A DNA stretch of 64,000 nt from Neurospora tetrasperma FGSC 2508 (Eukaryota > Ascomycota > Sordariomycetes > Sordariales > Sordariaceae): positions 888,077 to 952,076 of the forward strand of contig NW_009799101.1 in the NCBI RefSeq assembly GCF_000213175.1. The letters are read 5' to 3'. Position numbers and translations under genes: made by a program. Below the pieces are notes generated by a model, which saw only the letters and a program-made list of their open reading frames with translations, did no database searches and was not told the DNA's origin. Below, in pieces: positions 1 through 9,186 of this stretch. Numbering within the stretch: the stretch's first letter is position 1; the number at the start of each line of letters is the position of its first letter.

Positions 1-1740
1 TAGAATATAGGGGGTTAATTATTTAAGTTTAAAAATTATAAAAAATCCTAAAATTTCTATTAAGTTCAAAAAGTAGGATTTTAATATATTAATATACAAT
101 TAGGGTCTATAGGAGCTACTTTCCTAAATTATTTATAAATACTTACTATATCCTCTAGTCAGTATACCCTCAATATAATGTATTATATTAGTTAGAAACT
201 TTTAATGCCTATTAGCTCCCGTCTTAGTATAATAATTCAATTTTATAACCTTTCTATATTCTAACGCTTTACAATATACCTCTTTCTATCCCTATATTTA
301 CTGTCTAATAATTAAAGTTTCGAAATTTAAAAGTACTAAGAATTAATACTTTATATATATTTAATTTATTAATAAATTAATTTAAATTTACTCTCTTTTA
401 TACTCTTTTACCCCCTCCTTATTCTCGTTTAGAGATACTATTACTATAGCTTCTACGACCTATTTACAATTTAAATTCGTATAGTGATAAGATTATTTAA
501 AAAGAATTTATTAGTACGTCTTTTTATTAGTATTAGTAACTGAATAAATAATTTCTCCTTCTCTTTTAGTAATTAATAGTACTAATAATAAATAAAGTTA
601 TATAACCCCATAATAATATATATAAAGTCGATTTATATATCAATTGGGTACTCTAGCGCCGACTTGCGTATTAATTTCGCTATCCTTTTTAATTATCTAA
701 ATACCTATTCGACTAGTACCCAATTTATATTATACTTCAAATTATATAACTCCTTCTTTATTTTAAACTGCCTATTACCCGGGGCATCCCTCCAATCTTG
801 AAAATAATATTATATCGTAGGGAATAGAATTAAAATACCTCTCTATTAATTAAAGCCCGCGTTAGTTAAGTAAAAATACTTAGGAAGTATTTTAAATTTA
901 TAGAATAAAGCAATACAAAATAACCTCGCATTTTATATCAACCCCTCTACGCTGGCCAATATGTATGTAAAAGAGCCGTTAAATCTTATTATAATAAATA
1001 TATTTTATAAAATAAATCCCTTTCTATTATACTAGCGGTTCTAATCCTTCGCTAGTACTTTAGTATAAATATAAGTACCGTTAATAGCACTAATTATACT
1101 ACTAAACCGCTAATTACCCGCAACGAATTCAATCTTTAGTGCTATGAAATTATTATCTAATTAAATAATAAACTCGGTATAAAGTTTAATAAAGATTAGT
1201 ATTACTTATATAATAATATTCGATACAGTTAATCAGGCTATTAAGAAGAAGTAGGCTATTTACTATTAAATTTCATTAAATATAATAATCTAAATAAAGA
1301 CTATTAACTTAAATTCAACAATTTAATATGTAGTATCCCTTATATTACCACTCTCCTATATCTATTTTAATAAAGCTATAAATTCGATTTTTATTATATA
1401 AAAAAGTTTATAGAACCGCTTTTTATACTTATTAAGTAAGTATTAAGCCTTAATTATACTTAATTTTAGGCCGCCTTCGTTAATAATTTTAAGGTTATTA
1501 CCTTACTTCCCTCCTATTAAGGTAAATATAGTAACGATAATAGTAATAGTAGGAAAAAGTACAATTTTTTTTTATAGGCTTCCGCTACCTCCTCCTCCTC
1601 CTCTACTATAATATACTTATTATCTTCTACTATAATTACTAATATATATTATTAAAGTAAATTATACTACTTTGCTCCTTATATAAATTACTATTATTAA
1701 ATAGTAATACAACTACCGATAGTAATAATATATACGAACG
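1..1740. repeat. AT-saturated, RIP-like degraded repeat block
   Basis: This stretch is overwhelmingly A+T with TA dinucleotides everywhere and has no open frame of 60 codons on either strand. It differs abruptly from the GC-balanced DNA to the right. In Neurospora-type fungi this is the usual result of repeat-induced point mutation (C to T) acting on duplicated DNA; that cause is inference. I could not recognise the original element family: no transposase, reverse transcriptase or terminal repeat is legible. It is treated as an old, broken repeat of unknown class, running off the left edge of the window. Confidence 0.75.
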
Positions 1741-2210
1741 GTCGTATAGTTACGTAGCTCAGAGGACAGCCTTGCGGTCAACTCTAATACTAACGCTGTA
1801 AATTACTAATAATTTATCCACTTTCTAGTGATTATACCTACTTTCTATAAGGTTACGGTTACACAAAGTACCTTCAAAGGTACTTTGCGTAACCTTATAG
1901 CTAGTAAATAGCTAGATAGGGCGGTAGATATATAAATAGGGGCATCTATACCTATTCTAGCGCGCGATAGCTAGTAGCCATACCTTATAAAGACTAGCTC
2001 GCCCTCGCTTAAACACCTTTAACTAATCGTTATACTAGTATAATACAGCTTTTTTATAAGGTTACGCATCTACTCTATACAAAACGTAACCTTTTAGGGG
2101 ATCTAGTTGTATGGATTTTACCCGCTTAAAGAGGGAAAGCGCGATCCACTTCAAGGTCTTGACTTTGCACAACTTATAAGGTCACGTCTATAAGGTTACG
2201 GTTACGCGAG
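1741..2210. repeat. Palindromic repeat family with TATAAGGTTACG units
   Basis: Bases 1845-1900 form an imperfect palindrome whose ends are exact inverted copies (CTATAAGGTTAC at 1845-1856, GTAACCTTATAG at 1889-1900), with inner arms acaaagtacctt / aaggtacttt. Direct copies of the end motif recur at 2055-2066, 2175-2186 (one base changed) and 2188-2208, and an inverted partial copy lies near 2086. Base composition here lies between the RIP block and normal DNA. It may be the remnant of a small inverted-repeat (MITE-like) element or nested copies of one; no coding capacity is seen. Confidence 0.5.
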
Positions 2211-4568
2211 CCGATCAGGCCCTTACATCTCCAACGTCTTCCCGACCCCCTCATCGTCATTTGGCTGCTGGGTTAAAACGACAAATTGAAGCTATCCCAC
2301 TGATACCACGTGGAAATCCATACCGTAATTCTTGCGGGGATTTCATCTCTCAACAACAAGAAGCTTAACTCAGTCTTTCAACAGGGTCTCGGGCTTGTCC
2401 CGAGGCACAGACAGCCAGGTCGTTTTTTCCATGGCCTTCAGGAGCAACGAATGCGAGCGTTTTTCGAGGCTTCCCATCGCCAAATTCTGGGAAAATACCT
2501 CTTGGGTGCTATCTAAGCGCCATCAATTCTCTCCGAAACGAACTGCCTCAACCCAATCACGGCCAGCGAGTCGAGATATTGGTTGAATGCATTGCCAACC
2601 TTCTGTAACAGTGACAGTGACTATGTCTGGGCCCTGTAGACACGGCAACAAGAATGATAGAGATGTCTCTCAGCTGGATGTGTGTCAAGCTTCTCATATG
2701 ATGGCCTGTGATTGCCAATATCACGACCCTCAAAATGACGCACGAACACTGGACCACGCCAGCTAGAGTTGTTCGTCTTGTCGATTGCGAGGCGAGCGGA
2801 GACAGAAGGATAACGGCTTGGACCCAAAAATAAGATGCCCTGTCATTCCACCATCTCGGATTCGGATTGAGTGTGGTAAGTAACTTTCTCCCTATCACTG
2901 GACTAGCACCCGGGATGAATGTGACGTAGGGCAAGGACCACCAGTTAACGCTATCAATTATAAGGCATCGCAATCGACTTCTCTCTTGAAACCGCTTGTG
3001 TATCTTATCCAATCTTCTCCCATCGGCTTGATTTGTTAGACTTATTCCCACTTTGTGGCTCAACCAGGTCTCTTCTACGGCCTCAAACAGCCCCGGCGCT
3101 TATACAGTTGTTCGTGAGGCTCTCTTATTGTATAGCTGTGTTTGCAGAGTCTGTGATTGCCAACAACGGCGCCGTAACGGCGCAGCAAGCGTGGAATGCC
3201 AACAGAATTTTGGGGCACCGCAATGTTACCAAAGAAAAGATATGGTTCGGCACCTCCCGGGCATCGATCGGCATTTCAGCCAGGCCTTCAACGGGCCAGA
3301 TCTAAGTAAGGTAGGCAAGGGGCAAAGACCGACGCTGTACTCCTACATGCTCAACCTGTTTTGCACTGGGACCCTGAAGAATCCAATCGCGTAGCACGGA
3401 ACTTCGGAATATTCAAATGACGAGCTGAAAATCCGAGGATACATACGCCCAGGGCTGTTCCAACACGATAATTTGTGGAGGACAGCTTGGAAACCGTTGA
3501 CCAGCTTAACTCAAATCCGCCAAGAAGGCACACAGACCAGGGCCAGACACAGAATGTCTTAAAACGCCGTGTGTCCAACAATCTCATGTGCATCAGGAGA
3601 ACACATTCATCCATCGCTCCGCGAGGCAAGAGGTTGAATTCGGCATAACATTAGACCAAGGTAGCTGTCTCACCGCCCGGATTTTGGTCACTGGATGACA
3701 CTCGTTCCGTTCTACTTCCGGTTTGTGATGCGTGGGGTCATTTCCCCATAAGACAAAGTAGTAGCCATCGACGAGTATTTCTCCTACCTCTACCCGCATG
3801 ACTGTAACACAAGGAAACACCAAGACTTCCGCACTAGTACTTCTCTACCCGTCAACGACACCTGAGAAGAACCAAGACACCCTAATCCCTCTACTGCATC
3901 CCATTAGAGATGCAAGGAGAACCAGAAAGACACATGGGATTTACAACACACTTTGAACTTCACTCAGCCATCCCCCACCGCGAAGCCCATGTTCTCACGG
4001 TTCTTTGGCTGTATGCTACGTTGTCGCCTATCAAGGTGGTAGTGTAGAGTTACCGACAAGACAATAACTTTTGTGTCTCGGGCTGGTTACACACAAAACC
4101 CGTTGTTTCACTAACACACTCTATCAATGGGTGTCAAGCAAAGACGCTCGACTTGTTATGCCGAAAGAGATACAATAGGTTGGCTTCAACTGGTGTCCTG
4201 TAAAAATCTTCTGATGTTTGAACACGACGAAGTTTATGTGGTAGACATGGTCGCCGACTTGCATTCATCCATTTCAATTGAAAATCTGTGACGGAGTTAA
4301 CCCTCAGTTTCAACCGAACTGCTTCATCATGGTTGCACGCATTGGCATCTACCTATATAAGCCCTATATCTTCTAACCGCTATAGAATATGGCTATTTCC
4401 ACCATATCCTACAATTATCTGCCCGTACGTGTTAACTTGGTCTTTCTGAACCGTTATGCATAATCCCAATATTTACACAGGTCCGCCTCTTATCGACCAC
4501 CCATCCATTGCCCATATTGTACATCTAGCAAAGTGACCTCATCACACCATACACATCTCGCATGGTAA
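2211..4568. other. Gene-poor region, nothing firmly coding
   Basis: About 2.4 kb of normal composition between the degraded repeat and the 3' end of the copper chaperone gene. The longest frames (a 168-codon minus-strand frame at 2557-3063 and several of 60-110 codons) show no family motif and overlap each other on both strands. It could hold a decayed gene or non-coding RNA, but nothing can be supported. Confidence 0.4.
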
Positions 4569-5706
4569 TCACAGCATCCCCTTCTCAACCTCATCCTTCC
4601 TCTCCTCCCACAGCGTCTTCCCCGTGCACGAGCAGACCGTCTTATCGTTGTCCCACACGCCCGCACTCCTCGCAATCACGCCCACCACCGTGTTCTCGTC
4701 GTTCTCCAACGTACTTCCCGCGCTCTCATCCACCGACACCGGCGCGACAGCAAACGCGTGCCCAATCACCTCCCAAATCTGGAACGGGTGGCTGAGGAAC
4801 ACGCTCCCGTGTCCGTCCTTGTTGATCTCCACCGTTCCCAATACGCCGCGCGGGGCGTTAGGGTCTCCAGAGATCTGCGCCTTGGTGTCGGCCGTCAGCG
4901 TAGCAGTGCCGGACCACACCGGGCCGGCCGACTCGACACCCCGCGCAAGATCGCCGAACTCGCGGATCGTGGCGCGGTAAGTACCCGGCGCGATGCCGCG
5001 CAGCGTGAGGTCGACGAGCGTGGTCGAGTTGTTCACCTGCACCATGCGCGCCAGGCCGCGGACCATGCGGTCCGAGGCTCCCGGGGCGGGCGTAATCTTG
5101 TCTAGGGTGGGCTTGTGGTAAGTCTCGAGGATGCTGACGGCCGCGCCTTGAGAGTCGCCGGAACCGCGCAGGATGGCGTCACGGCCCGTGGACTGGATGG
5201 CGTTGACAATGGCGGAAGGCGCGGCCGTGCCTCCTATCGTGAGCAGCTGGTCCTTCAGGTTGGCCTCCACTTTGTTGATTCCGGGGAGCTTGTAGAGTGC
5301 ACCGGAGACGTCGTTCACGCAGCTTTCGCAGTGCATGGGCACGGCGAAGAGAGTCTGTGAAACGGGTTAGTATGATGTGTCTCTGGAAGTTGATTAAGGT
5401 GAGTCAGATATGTGAGACAGGCTTGGACCCTTTATTTAAGAAAAGGAAAGGTCTGGACCGAGACTCATATGTAGACATATATGAAAACGAGGGTGTAGAA
5501 GGGTATAAACAAACCTTAAAGGGGGTTGTGATGGAAGCCATGTTGCCGGCTATCTTCGGGATTGATGATTTGGGAGCAGCCGGGGATGACTGTGACTGAA
5601 AATAGTTCCTATGTTGTTGGCGTTGTTGCCAAAGGTATGCGCCTCCAAAACCTGCTAAAGCTAGACTAGGAATACTTATGATTTGTCTGGCAGTGTACGG
5701 TGGCAT
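4569..5706 (-). CDS. ccs1: Copper chaperone for Cu/Zn superoxide dismutase (CCS), with optional N-terminal extension
   Basis: Delivers Cu(I) to SOD1 and helps form its disulfide, in cytosol and mitochondrial intermembrane space. Two exons: 5706-5515 and 5354-4569, intron with GTTTGT donor and ACAG acceptor, phase 0. Exon 2 begins TLFAVP then MHCESC, the MxCxxC copper site of the Atx1-like domain 1. Then comes the SOD-like domain 2 (GLARMVQVNNSTTLVDLTL) and domain 3 with SAGVWDN, the CxC motif (VCSCTGK) and LWEERKD, closely matching yeast Ccs1 along its length. The conventional start is the ATG at 5541 (270 aa; A at -3, G at +4). An in-frame ATG at 5706 (C at -3) adds 55 residues with one hydrophobic stretch (IISIPSLALAGFGGAYLW), giving 325 aa. 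Which start is used is not decided by the sequence. Identity is very secure; the N-terminus is open. Confidence 0.93.
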
Positions 5707-6698
5707 CGGTTTCAGGCACTAAGAGGTAGCAAAGGCAATACTGAGGACAGTATAGAAGTGGTGGTGTGAGAACCAACACCAACGAGAGACGATGGATTTG
5801 TATAGAAGGCGATGGAGGAGAGCCCCACGTTCGGCGAAGGAGGGGACGATTAGGTACAATTAATAACGTTTTGGCTCCAGTCTACGGATGCTTAAGAGAC
5901 AGGGTAAATGCGACTCTTGTGCTGAGATTCCTCATTGTTTCTCGACAAGAGAGTGCATGAAGTCACCTCACTGGAGTACGAAATGTCGTTTTCCCATCTT
6001 CACTGTAAGACGGCAGGAAGGAAGATGTCGGCCTGCCAAAATGTTGATTTCAAAGCGACGGCATCTCCCCGGGACCACTTTTTGCGGGCGACCAACTGGG
6101 GCTCCGCTGTGTCCGGTTCCTCGATCGGCCCAAGCCAGGGCAATCCTGCTCCCCGAAAGTGCAGTGTGTGATATGTACCGGGAAAGGTAGTGCAGGCTTT
6201 GGTACATGGAACCGCATCAGTAAAAGAGAGTTCCAAGTGCGCCGAGTTGGTGTTTGTTAGTGCTTTTCTCAATTACACACTAAGACTAGCGGACCACCGT
6301 AGCCACCCCGCCAACCGCCAGCGGGCCGTCGTGCCCCAATAGTACGTGGAAATTTTCCGGCAAGAAAAGTGATCGCAGCTTTTGGGCTTGGCAGGCTCTG
6401 CTGCTGCCCTTCTGCAGGAGCTCCATTCTGCTTCCCGTGATACCGGACCACATTTGATACCCGTTCGCCGCGACAAGCCCCGGACTTTCTTGCGCCTGCC
6501 GAACCCGCCGTCTCGAACACTCCGGAGCCCGCCCGATCCCGTGTCATTCAATTGGCCCGGACGATAACACATAGAGGTTCACTTACCACCAGTCGATGAG
6601 GGACTCGTTCCCACTGGTTTTCATACCTGCCTTCTCCACCTTAAACCTCTTGTGAACACCATATACGACCTACATCACCACCGCGCAACACCGTCAAC
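5707..6698. other. Divergent promoter region between ccs1 and mitochondrial L13
   Basis: About 1 kb separating two genes read away from each other. Short frames on both strands overlap one another and show no family signal. It presumably holds both promoters and leaders; no specific site is identified. Confidence 0.4.
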
Positions 6699-7391
6699 AT
6701 GTCGCAAACAGTCGGAGCTGTAAGTTTCTTCCTGTTCGGACACAACTGCCCCATACTGTTGTTGTGTTTCTTACACCCTTGACACTTGCTCGCCCTCCCG
6801 CCACCATCACCACCACCACTACCCGTAACTAACCACCGCCATCTTGCGACGAACGTGTAGACCCGACTAGCCTACTCCCGTGTCTGGCACCACATCTCCG
6901 CCGTTACCCCTCACCCCACCCTCTCGACCATCAAGGCTCCTCCCGAGGCCATCACTCCCCCTTCTCTCGGCCGCCTCGCCTCGCGCATCGCCACCATCCT
7001 GATGGGCAAGCACAAGCCGATCTGGGATCCCTCCACCGACTGCGGCGACTACGTGGTGGTGACCAACTGCGCGGGTTTGTACACGACGGGCCACAAGAAG
7101 TGGCGCAAGACGTACTACCGCCACAACACCCGGCCCGGTTCGCTACAGGCCATCACCATGGATGCGCTGATGGAGAAGCACGGCGGCGCCGAGGTGCTGC
7201 GCAAGGCCGTCAGCGGCATGCTTCCCAAGAACAGGCTGCGCGACAAGAGACTGGCGAGACTCAAGGCGTTTGAGGGTGATGCGCACCCGTACAAGGAGAA
7301 CTTGGTGCGGTTTGGCGGTAAGGTGGTGGGCGCTCCAGGTTGGGAGGAGGCTGTCAAGGCTATCCGGGAGGCGGACATGGAGAGGTTATGA
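6699..7391 (+). CDS. mrpl23: Mitochondrial large-subunit ribosomal protein uL13m
   Basis: Structural protein of the mitochondrial 54S/large ribosomal subunit, homologue of bacterial L13 and yeast Mrpl23. A 21-nt first exon (6699-6719, MSQTVGA) is followed by a GTAAGT donor and an intron to 6860, then exon 2 at 6861-7391 in phase 0, giving 183 aa. Exon 2 carries the L13 core: TRLAYSRVWHHI near the start, LASRIATILMGKHKPIW, the GDYVVVTNC strand, WRKTYYRHNTRPG, then LRKAVSGMLPKNRLRDKRLARLKAF, which is the conserved MLPKN..R..RL.RLK signature. Length fits the fungal family. The tiny first exon decides the start, since the exon 2 frame has no suitable ATG before the conserved TRLAYSR segment. Located divergently from the SOD1 chaperone; no functional link is implied. 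Confidence 0.93.
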
Positions 7392-8228
7392 GCGACCCAT
7401 GAGAGGAGGGGGCTTTGAGGTGTGAAGGTCTATTCAAAGGCACTGGAGCTGGCTATCTACTCATGGGGGAGTGTCAGAGAAACGGGAGAGAAAGAGATGT
7501 AGGGACGAATCTACATCGAGCCGTTACGAACCATCTAGCCGACGAGGACTGAGGACTCTGTCAACTGTGAGGAAGATTGTGTGGACAACTACCTCGTTGG
7601 GGCGAGAAATCTCTCTCGTGTGTTATTGTTTAGGTTACAGCCCACTCGGCCGTGTAATTCACGGGCAATGCCGCCAGTGTCAGTCTGTATATTACATGGG
7701 AAGCCGGTTCGTGAGCCCAGCGCGCAACGGACAGTGTACGAACTTGGGTTAGAAAAAGGGGGCCTCTCATTGTACAAATATATCACTCAACAAGATACCA
7801 TGATTACGACTCATGAGAGCCGTTTGGACCCCTTGATCGTTTAATGATCTGAAGGGCGACGAACAGATCCTCATGTCCATCAAGCTGAAGGCCCGCGAAG
7901 CTCAAAAGTCAGCCTCACCAATATCACGGCATATTTTTTTCACGTGGTATTCCAAGAATGCAGCTGGCAGTGCTTTTCGGGTGCTTGCTTGTTCATAAGA
8001 GGAAGTTTATTTGGTTACCCCTGAAAATTAGCCCCGGTCAAGATGTCCATAGCCTCCGTCTTATGATGATCCGTTGCATCAAGGTATCATCATCTTTCCA
8101 CCTTCAAAATGTACGCCTGCCCGCCAACCAACCCCTCGCAACGTGAGGGGGAATGCAAAAAAATGGTGATATCATAGAAGAAAGTCAAAGAAACATGTGT
8201 GACGTTTTAAAAACAAAGTTCAACAGTC
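7392..8228. other. Convergent intergenic region
   Basis: About 0.8 kb between the 3' ends of the L13 and urate oxidase genes. It should contain both transcript 3' ends. No coding or RNA gene is recognised. Confidence 0.4.
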
Positions 8229-9186
8229 CTACGAGCGAGAGACCTCGCATTTGATGAGACCGTTGGGACCAGACTGGGGAGCGTACACCTCGGCGTCCTT
8301 GCCGGTGTTCTGGAGACCCTTGTGCCAACTGAGATCTGTTTTTTGGGTGTTAGTGTCAATTTATCTGGACCTGTTTTTTGGTGGATTTGCAAAAGTGGTA
8401 CTCACCAACTTCAAAGTAGTGCTTGTTGGGTAGCGAATAGTTGGTCTTCTCCGTCTCGGGCACCACATCCAAGATCTGCTCGCACATCTTGTACATGGTG
8501 TTCTGTACCGACGCCGACTCGTCTTCCGCAAACGTCTTGAGCGTGATGTTACGGGCAGCCTCCCACGCAGCGTCGAAGCGCTCAACACCGTCCTGAACAG
8601 CCGCCAGGTTGGCAAACTTCTTCCAAGTCCATCCGGCGTCCACGTCGGTGGAGAGAATGCGGTCCCACGTCTCCTTGAGGGTCGTGAACTCGTCACGGAC
8701 GAAGCCGTGAAAGGCGGATCCAGTGCTCTTGAGCACCTGGAGGCCGACGATGCCGCTCTTGATGGTGATGCCGTCCCGAGTGACAGTGGCCTCGACGTTG
8801 CGGGTCTCCTGGCCGTCGCGCAGGAAGCTGTGGGGGTGGGGCTGGCCGTCAATGACCATGCGCGTCCAGCGGTGGACGGTCACGTCGATGTGGGCGGCGT
8901 TGATGTGGGCATACTTGTCGAGAAAGTGCTGGCCTAGGATACTGGCGTACAGCTCGGGAGGGTTGACAGGGTGCTCCTTGGCCTTGATGTAGATGGTGTT
9001 CTTGATGGAGTCGGTAGCGACAATAACGCTGTTATCGGCCTGGGTATACGAGGTGTCGATCTCGCCCTCGAGAAGGCAGCAGACGGTCATCTCGGTGACC
9101 GACTGCTGGCCAGTCTTCTCATCCTTGTGGACCTTGTAGACGCGGACATTGTCCTTGCCATAGCGGGCAGCAGAAAGGCGGGCCAT
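8229..9186 (-). CDS. uaZ: Urate oxidase (uricase)
   Basis: Oxidises urate to 5-hydroxyisourate in purine breakdown, normally in peroxisomes. Exon 1 is 9186-8406, the intron 8405-8336 (GTGAGT...CAG), exon 2 8335-8229; 295 aa against 301-302 for the Aspergillus flavus enzyme. AARYGKDNVRVYKVHK near the N-terminus places the catalytic Lys at residue 11, and VATDS places the catalytic Thr at 58, as in the family. Further matches are TVHRW, SAFHGFVRDEFTTL, and across the splice NKHYFEV-DLSWHKGLQNTGKDAEVYAPQ. The start is chosen at MARLSAARYG because the 58 upstream in-frame codons have no counterpart in uricases. The protein ends ...KCEVSRS, about six residues short of the A. flavus end and without its SKL peroxisomal signal; SRS is not a canonical PTS1 and no PTS2 is evident. 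Confidence 0.96.

Noticed and set aside
2557-3063. 168-codon minus-strand frame, with plus-strand text nearby (TPARVVRLVDCEASGD at about 2756-2805) faintly like the start of a heterokaryon-incompatibility domain
   Set aside because: No frame gives a run of conserved motifs, both strands are equally open, and the resemblance is a few residues only. It is not enough to call a gene or pseudogene.
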